The position numbers and the translations under genes are program-made. Below, piece by piece: positions 40,205 through 51,214 of a DNA stretch of 64,000 bases (positions are counted from its first letter, which is position 1; each line of letters starts with the position of its first letter). The stretch comes from Pseudoxanthomonas sangjuensis (lineage in GTDB: Bacteria; Pseudomonadota; Gammaproteobacteria; Xanthomonadales; Xanthomonadaceae): positions 49,985 to 113,984 of the forward strand of contig NZ_PDWR01000009.1 in NCBI RefSeq assembly GCF_010211755.1. The letters are read 5' to 3'. Under the pieces are notes generated by a model. That model saw only the letters and a list, made by a program, of their open reading frames with translations. It did no database searches and was not told the origin of the DNA.

Positions 40205-41143
40205 TCAGCCGCGCCGCTGCGCCTCGTACGCCTGCAGGTGCACCCAGGCCGCCCGCAGCAACGGCGCGGCGATGCCGGCGGCACGCGCGCGATGCAGCAT
40301 GTCGCCGACGATGTGCGCGGCCTCGACCCGGCCGCCAGCCTCCAGGTCGCGCAGCATCGACGCTTTCACTTCCAGGCCCGGCTGGGTCAGCGTTTCCAGC
40401 GCCTTCGCCTGCGCGGCGGCGGGGATCGGCTCGCCGCCGGCCGCGGCGACCGCCACGCATTCGGCATGCAGGGCGCGCATGAAGTCCGCGCCGCCCTCGG
40501 TCGCGGCAATCGTGCCGACGCTGGCGCGCATCAGGCAGGTGCCGGCGGCCAGCGCGGCGAGGAACGAGAACTTGATCCACTGTTCCTGCGCGATCCGCGG
40601 CGAGGCGACGTGGTCGATGCCGGCCCGCCCGCACAGCCGCGCGAACGCGGCGACGCGCGGACTGATCGCGTCCGCATCGCGTTCGCCGAAGGTGATCGAC
40701 GCGGGTCTGGCGAGGTGCAGGATCTCGCCTGCCGGCCCCTTGGTCGCGCTGATGAAGCACAGCCCGCCGAGCACCCGCCCGCGGCCGAAGCGCGCGTCGA
40801 GCGCGGCGTAATGCCGCAGGCCGTTGAGGATCGGCAGCACCGTGGTGCCGTCGCCGACCGCCGGCGCGATCGCGTCGATCGCGCCGGCGAGGTCGTAGGC
40901 CTTGCAGCTGAGGACGACGAGGTCGAAGGCGGCCTCTTTCGCCCGCGCGGGCAGCGCATCGGCAGTGACGTACGGAACCCGGAGGTCGGCGTCGCCGAGC
41001 GGGCTGCGGATCTGCAGGCCGTTCCGTGCCAGCTGCTCCGCGCGCGACGGGCGCACGAGGAAGGTCGCGTCGATGCCGTGCTGCGCCAGCCTTCCGCCGA
41101 AGTACCCCCCGGTGCCGCCAGCGCCGAGAACCAGTATCCGCAT
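40205..41143 (-). CDS. panE: 2-dehydropantoate 2-reductase
   Basis: The enzyme (312 aa) of the ketopantoate reductase family (NADPH-dependent reduction of ketopantoate to pantoate, CoA/pantothenate pathway) has the N-terminal Rossmann motif ILVLGAGGTGGYFGGRLA, the active-site region VVLSCKAYDLAGAI with the conserved lysine, LPILNGLRHYAALDARF, and the C-terminal helical domain with KASMLRDLEAGGRVEA. Many bacteria carry paralogues acting on other 2-oxo acids, so the exact substrate is not certain. It follows the ABC exporter genes in the same direction with a 43-base gap. Confidence 0.87.
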   Translation of the reverse strand: MRILVLGAGGTGGYFGGRLAQHGIDATFLVRPSRAEQLARNGLQIRSPLGDADLRVPYVTADALPARAKEAAFDLVVLSCKAYDLAGAIDAIAPAVGDGTTVLPILNGLRHYAALDARFGRGRVLGGLCFISATKGPAGEILHLARPASITFGERDADAISPRVAAFARLCGRAGIDHVASPRIAQEQWIKFSFLAALAAGTCLMRASVGTIAATEGGADFMRALHAECVAVAAAGGEPIPAAAQAKALETLTQPGLEVKASMLRDLEAGGRVEAAHIVGDMLHRARAAGIAAPLLRAAWVHLQAYEAQRRG

Positions 41144-41186
41144 CTGCTCTCCCTTGCGGGGCCGGGCTCGCCCGGCGCCGCGAAAA

Positions 41187-42001
41187 TCAACTGCGCAACC
41201 CGGCCCCGCGCCGCAACAGCCACAGCGCGAACAGGCTCAACCCGACCACGAAGCCGATCATCAGCGCGAACGCCACCCACAACGGCACGTCGGACTGGCC
41301 GAGCAGGCCGTAGCGGAACGCGTTGACCATGTAGAAGATCGGGTTGGCGTGGGTCATCGCCTGCGCCCATTCCGGCAGCAGCTTGACCGAATAGAACACG
41401 CCGCCCAGGTAGGTCAGCGGGGTCAGCACGAAGGTCGGCACGATCGCGATGTCGTCGAACTTCTTCGCGTAGGCGGCGTTGATGAAGCCGGCCAGCGAGA
41501 AGATCGCCGCGCCGAGCAGCACCGTGGCCAGGGTCACGAACGGATGCGGCACGCGCAGGCGGGTGAAGAACAGCGCGATCAGCAGCACGATCGCGCCGAC
41601 CATGATCCCGCGCAGCACCGCGCCGGCGACGTAGCCCCACAGGATCACCCAGTTCGGCATCGGGCTGACCAGCAGCTCCTCGACGTGGCGGCCGAACTTG
41701 GCGCCGAAGAAGCTCGACGAGATGTTGCCGTAGCTGTTCTGGATCACGCTCATCATCACCAGGCCGGGGACGATGAACTGCATGTAGCTGAAGCCGCCCA
41801 TGTCGCCGATGCGGCTGCCGATCAGGCCGCCGAAGATCAGGAAGTACAGGGTCATCGTGATCGCCGGCGGCACCAGGGTCTGGCCCCAGATGCGCAGGAT
41901 GCGCGCGACCTCGCGGCGGACGATGGTGCCGAGCGCGACGAGGTTGCGCTGCGCGTCGGTCGGCCCGGCGGCCGCGGCGGACTTGGTTTCGACGCGGGTG
42001 C

Positions 42002-42005
<4 letters not shown>
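41187..42005 (-). CDS. ABC-2 type exporter permease (YadH-like)
   Basis: This integral membrane protein (272 aa) has six helices of the ABC-2 permease family. The signature is FIVPGLVMMSVIQNSYGNIS, then FGAKFGRHVEELLVSPMPNW, and a second conserved segment LTPLTYLGGVFYSVKLLPEW. It corresponds to E. coli YadH. The start overlaps the ATPase stop by ATGA (42002-42005), so it is coupled to its partner. The substrate is unknown; relatives export lipids, polysaccharides or drugs. Confidence 0.9.
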
Positions 42006-42967
<962 letters not shown>

Positions 42968-43065
42968 CTGGTGCGTGCCGCGGGAATCGATGCGGCGACG
43001 CGGCGGGAATGGCGATTATTATAGGCGTCCCGCCGGACCGGTCCCGGCACAGTGCGTCCCATTCC

Positions 43066-43830
43066 TTGGCCATCGTCCAGTTCCCGTTGCGGCTGATCGA
43101 ACGCCGCATGCTCGCGCCGAGCGTCGGCCACTACCGTTTCGTCCGCGACGACGGACAGGCGCTGGACTTCGCGCCCGGCCAGTTCATCCAGGTGCACTTC
43201 GCCTACGCCGACGGCACCGCGACCAAGCGCAGCTATTCGCTGGCCAGCCTGCACGACCACGCGCGCGGCGCCGGCGATCCGGTCGAGATCGCGGTCAGCT
43301 ACGTCTCCGGCGGCGCGGCGACCGCGCTGTTCGAAGGGCTCGAACCCGGCGGCCAGGTGCAGGCCAGCGGCCCGTACGGGCGTTTCTGCCTGATGCCCGG
43401 CGACGCCAACCGCCGCTACCTGCTGATCGCCACCGGCACCGGCGTCACGCCGTACCGCGCGATGCTGCCGCAGCTGGAAAGGCTGATCGACGAGCGCGGC
43501 ATCGAGGTCGTGCTGCTGTTCGGCGCGCGCACGCCGGCCGAGCTGCTGTATGGCGACGAGTTCCGCGCCTTCGCCGCCGCGCATCCGCGGTTCCGCTTCG
43601 TGCCGTGCCTGTCGCGCGAACTGCCGGCGCCCGGGTCGCCGCACGCGCACGCCGACGTGCGCCACGGCTACGTGCAGCAGCACCTGGCCGAATTCGCGCC
43701 GGACCCGGCCACCGACATCGCCTACCTGTGCGGCAACCCGAACATGGTCGACGCCTGCTTCGAGGCGCTGAAACAAGCCGGCCTGCCGGTACCGCAGATC
43801 CGCCGCGAGAAGTACGTCAGCAGCAAGTGA
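43066..43830 (+). CDS. ferredoxin/flavodoxin-NADP+ reductase
   Basis: This FAD-dependent reductase (about 254 aa) has the flavin-binding motif KRSYSLASL (RxYS type), GGAATALFEGLEPGG, PYGRFCLMPGD, the NADP-binding motif LLIATGTGVTPYRAMLPQL, and LLFGARTPAELLYGDEF. The C-terminus CGNPNMVDACFEAL is typical of bacterial Fpr proteins. The start is uncertain: TTG 43066 retains the conserved FPLRLIERRML strand, whereas ATG 43108 would cut it. An AT-rich TATTAT stretch at 43017-43022, in an otherwise GC-rich region, may be the -10 promoter element and argues against the ATG at 43009. Confidence 0.85.
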   Translation: MAIVQFPLRLIERRMLAPSVGHYRFVRDDGQALDFAPGQFIQVHFAYADGTATKRSYSLASLHDHARGAGDPVEIAVSYVSGGAATALFEGLEPGGQVQASGPYGRFCLMPGDANRRYLLIATGTGVTPYRAMLPQLERLIDERGIEVVLLFGARTPAELLYGDEFRAFAAAHPRFRFVPCLSRELPAPGSPHAHADVRHGYVQQHLAEFAPDPATDIAYLCGNPNMVDACFEALKQAGLPVPQIRREKYVSSK

Positions 43831-43918
43831 CCCGCCGAAGCGTCCCTGGGGCGCGACCGCGAAACCTTCCGGACAGGGTGGAGGCGGGCGGGCTTGCCCC
43901 CGCGGGAATGTAAAGGAC

Positions 43919-43971
43919 GCTTGACAAGCTGCGGGGACCGGCCTATCTTGGCTGTCAAGCACGCTTGACAG
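43919..43971. promoter_or_regulatory. palindromic operators for the XRE regulator
   Basis: Three GCTTGACA-type half-sites occur. One operator, GCTTGACAAGC (43919-43929), overlaps the -35. The other, CTGTCAAGC-AC-GCTTGACAG (43952-43971), is a perfect 9-bp inverted repeat covering the transcription start. The placement fits autorepression by the HTH protein encoded at the end of the operon. Confidence 0.7.
43921..43949 (+). promoter_or_regulatory. strong sigma-70 promoter of the XRE operon
   Basis: A perfect TTGACA (43921-43926) is followed after 17 bases by TATCTT (43944-43949). The start point would be about 43956, giving a leader of about 24 bases before the ATG at 43980. Confidence 0.8.
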
Positions 43972-43979
43972 GTCATGCC

Positions 43980-44138
43980 ATGAACTGGATTCCCGCTTGC
44001 CGCCATCCCGCGCTCCACTATTTCAGCTGCGCACTGGCCTTCTTCGCGATCGGCACCCGCCAGCCGGCCTTCGTCGGCATTGGTTTCGCCTTCCTGGGCC
44101 TGGCCATCGCCGCGCTGCGCAACAACCCGGCGCCATGA
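43980..44138 (+). CDS. 52-residue hydrophobic peptide, first gene of the XRE operon
   Basis: The frame from ATG 43980 to TGA 44138 encodes MNWIPACRHPALHYFSCALA, then a hydrophobic stretch ending FLGLAIAALRNNPAP. Two short membrane segments (about 14-28 and 31-47) are likely. It is shorter than most ORF filters but is well positioned: 24 bases after a strong promoter start, and its TGA overlaps the ATG of the next gene (44135-44138). No family recognised. Confidence 0.7.
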   Translation: MNWIPACRHPALHYFSCALAFFAIGTRQPAFVGIGFAFLGLAIAALRNNPAP

Positions 44139-44722
44139 CCGGTTGTCGCCGCGCCGCCATCGCCGTTTTCTGCATCAGCCTGGTCTCGCTGGCGCTGTCC
44201 GCCGGTGCCGGATGGCTGCGGTTGCCGGTGGGCGACGCCGCACGCGGTTTTCTCGCGGGCCTCGGCGTCGGTGGCCTGTTCCTCGCCCTGCTGCTGTGGT
44301 TCACGCCGGGCGGCATCCACGACAGCGCGCCGAAGGCATTGGCACGCCGCTATTACCGCGAGTTCTTCCCGCCGATGGCGGCGTATACCGTGGTGATGCT
44401 GTTCTGGGGCCGGCTGCTGCGCCATGTCGATGCGACGTGGCTGCGCACGCTGGTCGCGCTGTTGCCGGCCCTGCTGGTGGCGTTGGCGATGCGCGCGATC
44501 GCGCGCTACGTCCGCGATTCGGATGAAATGCAGCGCCGCATCGAACTGGAATCGGTCGGCATCGCCGCCGGGCTGGTCAGCATCGGCTACATGACCGCCG
44601 GCTTCCTGCAGAGCGCGAAGCTGATCGCGGTCTCCGGCAGCGTGGCGATGCTGATGGTGTTCCCGGCGATCTGCATGGTCTACGGCATCGCCAAGATCTT
44701 CATCGCGCGGCGCTACGCATGA
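44135..44722 (+). CDS. multi-pass membrane protein of unknown function in an XRE operon
   Basis: This 195-aa protein has about five or six hydrophobic segments (about 8-28, 38-57, 82-98, 105-124, 143-160, 165-188) and a charged loop YVRDSDEMQRRIELESVGIA between helices 4 and 5. The arrangement of a small membrane protein followed by a 60-70 aa XRE regulator is recurrent in bacteria, but the function is not established. ATGA overlaps on both sides show tight coupling with the 52-aa peptide and the regulator. Confidence 0.75.
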   Translation: MTGCRRAAIAVFCISLVSLALSAGAGWLRLPVGDAARGFLAGLGVGGLFLALLLWFTPGGIHDSAPKALARRYYREFFPPMAAYTVVMLFWGRLLRHVDATWLRTLVALLPALLVALAMRAIARYVRDSDEMQRRIELESVGIAAGLVSIGYMTAGFLQSAKLIAVSGSVAMLMVFPAICMVYGIAKIFIARRYA

Positions 44723-44916
44723 ACAACCGGTTGCGCGAACTGCGCGAGGCGCGCGGCTGGTCGCAGGGCCAGCTGGCCGAGGAACTCGAGGTTTCGCGGC
44801 AGACGGTCAACGCGCTGGAGACCGGCAAGTACGACCCCAGCCTGCCGCTGGCGTTCCGCATCGCGCGGCTGTTCGATTCGAGCATCGAAGCGATCTTCCT
44901 GTACGAACACGACTGA
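44719..44916 (+). CDS. XRE-family HTH transcriptional regulator
   Basis: This minimal Cro/CI-type DNA-binding protein has 65 aa: LRELREARGWSQGQLAEELE, then VSRQTVNALETGKYDPSLPL and ARLFDSSIEAIFLYE. It belongs to the YozG/Xre mini-regulator group common beside small membrane proteins. It overlaps the upstream gene by ATGA. Paired TTGACA-type palindromes at the operon promoter (43919-43971) are the likely binding sites, giving negative autoregulation. Confidence 0.9.
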   Translation: MNNRLRELREARGWSQGQLAEELEVSRQTVNALETGKYDPSLPLAFRIARLFDSSIEAIFLYEHD

Positions 44917-44949
44917 CCGATTCCCCTTCCCTTCCGGAGCAAACGATCC

Positions 44950-46484
44950 ATGTCCCGCAGAACCAGGATAGTGCTCGCCTTCGCGGTGCTGGCCGCGGTG
45001 TTCGGCTGGCGCCTGCTGCACCGGCCGGCGCCGGCCGAGGCGCCGAAGCAGGCCGCGCTCGCGGCGGCGCCCGCAACGACCGTGCCGAAGCGCAAGTACG
45101 GCGCGCTGGAATTCTCGCCGTGCGCGCTGCCGTCGCCCGCCGGCGGCGCGCTGGAGGCGCAGTGCGCGACGTTCGAAGTCGCCGAGAACCCGGCCGCGCC
45201 GCAAGGCCGCAAGCTCGCGCTGAACCTGGCCTGGCTGCCGGCCACCGAGGAAGCCGACATCGCACCCGACCCGGTGTTCTTCCTCGCCGGCGGCCCCGGC
45301 CAGTCGGCGACCGAGTCCTATCCGCCGCTGAATTCCGCCTTCGCCGAACTGCGCAAGCACCGCCACGTGCTGCTGCTCGACCAGCGCGGCACCGGCAAAT
45401 CGAACCCGCTGTCCTGCCGCCTCGACGGGGCCGGGGACGAAACCGACGAAGACATGGCCGTGGCGGTGAAGCGCGTCGAAACCTGCCGCGACGAATTGTC
45501 GAAGCGGGCCGACCTGCGCTTCTACACGACCACCGACGCGGTGCGCGACCTCGAAGCGCTGCGCGCCGCGCTCGGCGCCCGGCAGGTCGACCTGGTCGGC
45601 GTGTCCTACGGCACCCGCGTCGCCCAGCAGTACGCGATGCGCCACCCCGAGCGCACGCGCAGCATCGTGCTCGATTCGGTGGTGCCGAACACGCTGGTGC
45701 TCGGCAACATCTTCGCACGCAACCTCGACGACGCGCTGGCGCTGCAGTTCGGCCTCTGCGAGAAGGACGCGACCTGCCGCGACAGGCTCGGCGACCCGCG
45801 CAAGGAACTCGACAGGCTGCTGGAGACCCTGCGCCGCGACCCGCCGCTGGTGCGCTACCGCGACGCCCGCACCGGCGAGCAGCGCGAGCAGCGCCTGCGC
45901 GCGGCGCACGTCGCCGGCCTGGTGCGGATGTACGCCTACATGCCGACCGTCGCGACCCTGCTGCCGGTGCTGATCCACGAAGCCAACCAGGGTCGCTACG
46001 AGGCGCTGGTCGCGCTGACCCGGATGCTGTACGGCGAACTCGAGGACGCGATGGCGATGGGCATGCAGCTGTCGGTGGTGTGCAGCGAGGACGGCGACGG
46101 CATCGTCCGCAGCAGCGACGACGACGGCACCGTGCTCGGCCACGAGCTGACCGACTTCCTCGCCGCGCAATGCAAGGTCTGGCCGAAGGGCGGGGTACCG
46201 GCGGATTTCCACGCCCCGCTGGCGACCGGCGTGCCGGCGCTGCTGCTGGAAGGCGAGTACGACCCGGTCACCCCGCCGCGCTACGGCGAGGAGGTGGCGA
46301 AGTCGCTGCCCAACGGCCGCCTGCTGGTGCTGCGCGGGCAGGGCCACAACGTGATCGGCGCCGGCTGCATGCCGAAGCTGTTCGCGCAGTTCGTCGAGAA
46401 GACCGACGCGAAGGCGCTCGACGCGGGCTGCCTCGACGCGCTCGCCTACGCGCAACCCTTCACCAGCTACAACGGATGGAACCC

Positions 46485-46488
<4 letters not shown>
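44950..46488 (+). CDS. exported alpha/beta-hydrolase, S33 peptidase-like with TAP C-terminal domain
   Basis: The product (512 aa) has an N-terminal signal-anchor (IVLAFAVLAAVFGWRLL), then a hydrolase domain with the oxyanion motif FFLAGGPGQSA, LLLDQRGTGKSNPLSC, the nucleophile elbow GVSYGT (S219) and a C-terminal TAP-like lid/domain with LLLEGEYDPVTPPRYGEE and GQGHNVIGAGC (catalytic His). This is the tripeptidyl-aminopeptidase/proline-iminopeptidase-like group. It should act in the periplasm. Its stop overlaps the start of the following ABC ATPase (46485-46488), forming a three-gene operon with the exporter. Confidence 0.88.
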
Positions 46489-47236
<748 letters not shown>

Positions 47237-47240
<4 letters not shown>

Positions 47241-48466
47241 ACGCGACGACATCGAAGCCATCGAACGGGATCGGCAACCTGTGGACCGTGCTGCGCAAGG
47301 AACTGCGCGACTTCACCCGCGACCGCCGCACGCTGGCGCTGACCCTGCTGATCGGGCCGCTGTTCTACCCGGTGCTGCTGTTCGGCATCGGCAAGCTGAC
47401 GGCGCTGCGCGCGCAGACCCAGCTGGAGAAGCCGCTGGAGATCTACATGGCCGGTGCCGAGGGTGCGCCGAACCTGGTCGCGTGGCTGGCCGGGCAGGGC
47501 ATCCGCGCCAAGGCCGACGCCGGCGACGCGAAGACGCTGGAAGCGCGCATCGATGCGGCGATCCGCAACCAGAGCGAGGACGTGGCGCTGGTGATCGGCG
47601 CGGACTACGCCGACGACTGGCGCGCCGGCCGCCCGGCCAGGGTCACCGTGGTCGCCGATTCGACCAGCCGCAACGCCGACCTGATGGTCGCGCGGGTCAA
47701 GGCCGCGCTCGGCGCCTACGGCCAGCAGGTCGGCGCGCTGCGCCTGCTCGCGCGCGGCATCGATCCGTCGATCACCCGCGCGGTCGGCGTCGAGGACCGC
47801 GACCTCGCCACGCCGGAGGCCAAGCGCGGCCTGCTGCTGTCGGTGCTGCTGCCGTTGATCATGATGATCTTCGCCTTCCTCGGCGGCGCCGCGATCACGC
47901 TGGACGCGACCGCCGGTGAACGCGAGCGCCAGTCGCTGGAGCCGCTGCTGGCCACGCCGGCGCCGCGCTGGGCCATCGTCAGCGGCAAGATGCTGGCGGC
48001 GGGCGCGCTGGGCGTGCTCGGGCTGGTGCTGACCCTGCTGTCGTTCAAGTTCGCCGCGACGGTCGCCTCGGGTTCGCTCGGCGCGCTCGACGTCAGCGTG
48101 CCGGCGATCCTCAAGCTGCTGCTGGTGCTGCTGCCGCTGGTGCTGCTCGGCACCGCGCTGCTGACCTTCCTCGCGGCGGGCGCGAAGAGCCTGAAGGAAG
48201 CGCAGAGCCACATGACCCTGCTGATGTTCCTGCCGATGCTGCCGGCCTACGCGCTGATGGCCTATCCGCTGAAGGCGCAGGCGCTGTGGCAGTACGCGGT
48301 GCCGTTCCTGGCGCAGAACCAGCTGCTGGTGAAGATCACCCGCGGCGAAGCGGCGACGCCGGCGCAGTGGGGCGTGTACCTGGTCTGCGCGTTCGGCCTG
48401 GCCCTGCTGCTGTGGCTGGGCGCGGTGTGGCGCTACCGGCAGGAGAAGCTGGCGATCTCGGCCTGA
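47237..48466 (+). CDS. natB: ABC-2 permease, NatB-like
   Basis: This permease (409 aa) has an N-terminal helix (LALTLLIGPLFYPVLLFGIG), a large extracytoplasmic domain (about 55-215) and five C-terminal helices from LLLSVLLPLIMMIFAFLGGA. The conserved coupling segment ATAGERERQSLEPLLATPAP is typical of the NatB/ABC-2 family. It is the partner of the preceding ATPase and is followed by a bidirectional terminator. Confidence 0.9.
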
Positions 48467-48481
48467 GCCGGGCCGCAACGA

Positions 48482-48507
48482 CGAAGGCCGGCTCGCGCCG
48501 GCCTTCG
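48482..48507. terminator. bidirectional hairpin terminator
   Basis: Perfect 11-bp arms (CGAAGGCCGGC / GCCGGCCTTCG) enclose a TCGC loop between the convergent natB and TonB-like genes. The following sequence TCCGTTTCC is only weakly T-rich. Confidence 0.7.
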
Positions 48508-48532
48508 TCCGTTTCCGCCTTCATGCGGGCGC

Positions 48533-49519
48533 TCAGCCGCCCGGGGTGAAATTGATCGTGCGCCGGGTCGTGGTCGGCTGCGGGATCGGCGCGAACTTCC
48601 AGCGCCGCACCGCGCTCAGCGCCTCGCGGTCGAAGATCCGCGGCGGGTTCGAGCGGACCACGCGCGCATTGGTCACGGAACCGTCGGTGCCGACGGTCAG
48701 CTCCACCATCACTTCGCCGGCGGTGCCGGCGCGCTGCGCCTCGGCCGGGTAGCGCGGCGACGGCATGCTGATCGCGCGCAGGGTGGGAGGCTCGGGTGCC
48801 GCGGTGGCCGGCGAGGCCGGGGTCGTCTGCGCAGGCGCCGCGGTGCGGGCCGCCGCCTCGCGCTCGCGCTGCTGCGCGGCGGCCTGTTCGGCGGCACGGG
48901 TGCGGGCTTCCTCCTGCTGCGCAGCGAGGGCCTCGGCGGCCTTGCGCTGCTGTTCGGCCTGCTGGGCCTTGCGCTGCTCTTCCTGTTTCTTCGCCAGCTC
49001 CTGCGCCTTGGCCGCCTCTTCGACACTGCGCCTGCTGGCCGCCTGCTGCGCCGAGGCGATGGTCTGCTTCAGCCGCGGCAGCGACGGCGCGCGCGGGTCG
49101 GTGCGTTCGATCAGCGCGGACAGGCGTTGCGCCTCGGCGAAATCCTCGCGCGCGATGCTCTGCTCGGCGGCGATCACCGTGTACGGCAGCAGGTCGGTCA
49201 GCGCGCTGGTGACGGCCGGATTATCCGGCTGCTTGTCGCGCGCGGCCAGGTAGTACTCGAGCGCGTTGTCGCCGCCCGGCGAATAGATGCGGTTGTCGCT
49301 GAGCGCCTTGGTCGCCGCTTCGCGCAGCTGTTCGGCGCTCATCGCCGTGACGTTCGCCGCCGGCGCGGCCGGCGCGGCGGTCGTGTCCGCGGCCGGCGTG
49401 GCGGCCGGCGTGCTGGCGGTCGGCGCGGCCGCTTGTTCCTGTTTCGAGCATGCCGCCAGCGCGATCAGCAACAGCAACGCCGGCGCACGCGATTTCGTGC
49501 AGTTCGTGGCAAAAGACAT
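48533..49519 (-). CDS. lipoprotein with C-terminal TonB-like domain
   Basis: The product (328 aa) has a lipoprotein signal (PALLLLIALAAC, C24), an Ala/Pro/Thr linker (about 28-58), a TPR-like helical region (about 60-160), a long charged coiled coil rich in Q/E/A/K (about 160-240) and a C-terminal TonB-like domain (SPRYPAEAQRAGTAGEVMVE, then VRRWKFAPIP). Automated annotation would call it an energy transducer TonB, but genuine TonB is anchored by an uncleaved transmembrane helix. A lipidated form with a helical spacer suggests a periplasmic bridging role instead. A TTTTTTT stretch lies just upstream of the start. Confidence 0.8.
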   Translation of the reverse strand: MSFATNCTKSRAPALLLLIALAACSKQEQAAAPTASTPAATPAADTTAAPAAPAANVTAMSAEQLREAATKALSDNRIYSPGGDNALEYYLAARDKQPDNPAVTSALTDLLPYTVIAAEQSIAREDFAEAQRLSALIERTDPRAPSLPRLKQTIASAQQAASRRSVEEAAKAQELAKKQEEQRKAQQAEQQRKAAEALAAQQEEARTRAAEQAAAQQREREAAARTAAPAQTTPASPATAAPEPPTLRAISMPSPRYPAEAQRAGTAGEVMVELTVGTDGSVTNARVVRSNPPRIFDREALSAVRRWKFAPIPQPTTTRRTINFTPGG

Positions 49520-49602
49520 TTTTTTGGATTCCCCTGATAACCCGAGTTGCGCCCCACGCATAAGAACGCGCCATTTGCCCGCTTTTGTCAACCCGCGGCC
49601 GG

Positions 49603-50946
49603 TTATTTGCCGATGCAGAAGGTCGAAAATATGCGCCCGAGCAGGTCGTCGGGCGTGACCGTTCCGGTGATCTCGCCCAGGGCGTCGTGGGCGAGGCGCA
49701 ATTCTTCTGCGGCCAGCTCGAGCCGTTCGTGACCGAATTCACGGTTTGCGGCGTCGGCATGGGCGTGGGCGCGGCGCAACGCCTCGACGTGGCGCGCGCG
49801 CGCGGAGAATTCGCCATCGCTGCCTTCGCCCGCATGTCCCAGCGCCAGCGCGCGCAGCCGGCTGTGCAATTCCGGCAGGCCCTGTCCGCTGCGCGCGGAA
49901 ACGAACACGCGGTGCGCATCGCCCGCCGGCGTGGCGGCGAGCAGGTCGGCCTTGTTGTGGATCCACAGCCGCTGCGGCACGCCGGCGATCGCGTCGGCGA
50001 CCGCGGTCGCGCCGGCTTCCGCATCGCGCGCGTCGAGCACCACCAGGGCCAGGTCGGCGCGCTGCAATTCGTCGCGCGCGCGGCGCATGCCTTCGCGCTC
50101 GATCGCGTCGCCGCCCTCGCGCAGTCCGGCGGTGTCGACCAGGGTCAGCTCGAGGCCGTCGATGCGGATGGTTTCGCGCAGCGTGTCGCGGGTGGTGCCG
50201 GCGATGTCGGTGACGATGGCGCGGTCGCTGCCGGCCAGCGCGTTCAGCAACGAGCTCTTGCCGGCATTCGGCGGGCCGATGATCACCGCGTGCATGCCGT
50301 CGCGCAGCTTGCGCCCGCGTTCGGCGTCGGCGAGCAGCGCGGCGAGCGCGGCGAGCGTTTCGCCGAGGCGTGCGCGCACCTGCGCGCCGCCGAGGGTATC
50401 GAGCGGCTCGTCGGCGAAATCGATCGCGGCCTCGACGTGCACGCGCAGCGCCAGCAGCGCCGCGGCGATGGCGTCGACGCGGCGCGAGAACGCGCCGTCG
50501 AGCGCGCGGCGCGCGGCGCGCGCGGCGCGGCTGTCGGCGGCGGCGATCAGGTCGGCGATCGCCTCGGCCTGGGCGAGGTCCAGCTTGCCGTTGACGAAGG
50601 CGCGCTCGCTGAACTCGCCGGGACGCGCATGCCGCGCGCCGAGCGCGCAGGCGCGCGCGACCAGTTGCTGCAGCACGACCGGACTGCCGTGCGCCTGCAA
50701 TTCGACCACGTCCTCGCCGGTGAAGCTGGCCGGCGCCGGGAACGACAACGCAATGCCGTCGTCGATCGCCTCGCCATCGTCGCCGCGAAACCGCGCGTAG
50801 TGCGCCTGGCGCGGTTCCAGCCGCCTCGCGCAAATCGCTTCCGCGATCGCGCGCGCGCGCGGTCCCGACAAGCGCACGATGCCGACGCCGCCCGCGCCCG
50901 GCGCGGTGGCGATTGCGGCGATGGTGTCGGTGCCGGGCGTGGACAT
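49603..50946 (-). CDS. mnmE: tRNA modification GTPase MnmE
   Basis: MnmE (447 aa), with MnmG, installs the cmnm5 group on U34 of certain tRNAs. The N-terminal tetrahydrofolate-binding domain ([20 protein letters not shown]), helical domain and inserted G domain ([20 protein letters not shown], then [12 protein letters not shown], and HNKADLL in place of NKxD) are all present, and the C-terminal catalytic cysteine is in FCIGK. It lies downstream of yidC, separated by a terminator and REP-rich spacer, the usual oriC-flank order. Confidence 0.96.
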   Translation of the reverse strand: MSTPGTDTIAAIATAPGAGGVGIVRLSGPRARAIAEAICARRLEPRQAHYARFRGDDGEAIDDGIALSFPAPASFTGEDVVELQAHGSPVVLQQLVARACALGARHARPGEFSERAFVNGKLDLAQAEAIADLIAAADSRAARAARRALDGAFSRRVDAIAAALLALRVHVEAAIDFADEPLDTLGGAQVRARLGETLAALAALLADAERGRKLRDGMHAVIIGPPNAGKSSLLNALAGSDRAIVTDIAGTTRDTLRETIRIDGLELTLVDTAGLREGGDAIEREGMRRARDELQRADLALVVLDARDAEAGATAVADAIAGVPQRLWIHNKADLLAATPAGDAHRVFVSARSGQGLPELHSRLRALALGHAGEGSDGEFSARARHVEALRRAHAHADAANREFGHERLELAAEELRLAHDALGEITGTVTPDDLLGRIFSTFCIGK

Positions 50947-50998
50947 CGGGAGCAGGGATTCCGGAGTCGGGTGAAAGCGTATCGAAAGCGCAACGCCC

Positions 50999-51173
50999 GT
51001 GGGAGCGGCTTCCCGCCGCGAGATCCGGCCGCCTTCCGCTTGTCGTCCCGAATGCCGCGGGGGAACCAGCGCTTCGCGGCATTCGGCGCAAGAACGACAA
51101 CGGGCCCCGACTGCGTTCGGGACGACGGCACCCATCGAGGGTCGAAAGCCCGCGGCTGGGAGTTGCTCCCGCG
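50999..51173. repeat. REP-rich spacer between mnmE and yidC
   Basis: A REP-type arm at about 50999-51021 (GTGGGAGCGGCTTCCCGCCG) and an inverted relative at 51149-51173 enclose a second nested foldback: GTCGTCCCGAA at 51042-51052 pairs with TTCGGGACGAC at 51116-51126, and AATGCCGCG at 51051-51059 pairs with CGCGGCATT at 51075-51083. Confidence 0.7.
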
Positions 51174-51183
51174 AAAGCAAAAA

Positions 51184-51207
51184 GGAACCCGCCTCTCGGC
51201 GGGTTCC
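51184..51207 (-). terminator. intrinsic terminator of yidC
   Basis: Perfect 10-bp arms (GGAACCCGCC / GGCGGGTTCC) have a four-base loop and, on the minus strand, a TTTTTGCTTT tail directly after the yidC stop. Confidence 0.9.
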
Positions 51208-51214
51208 CTGGCCC

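Noticed and set aside
48533..49519. Calling this gene tonB
   Set aside because: The lipobox and coiled-coil architecture differ from TonB, and the genuine TonB N-terminus lies at 63725.
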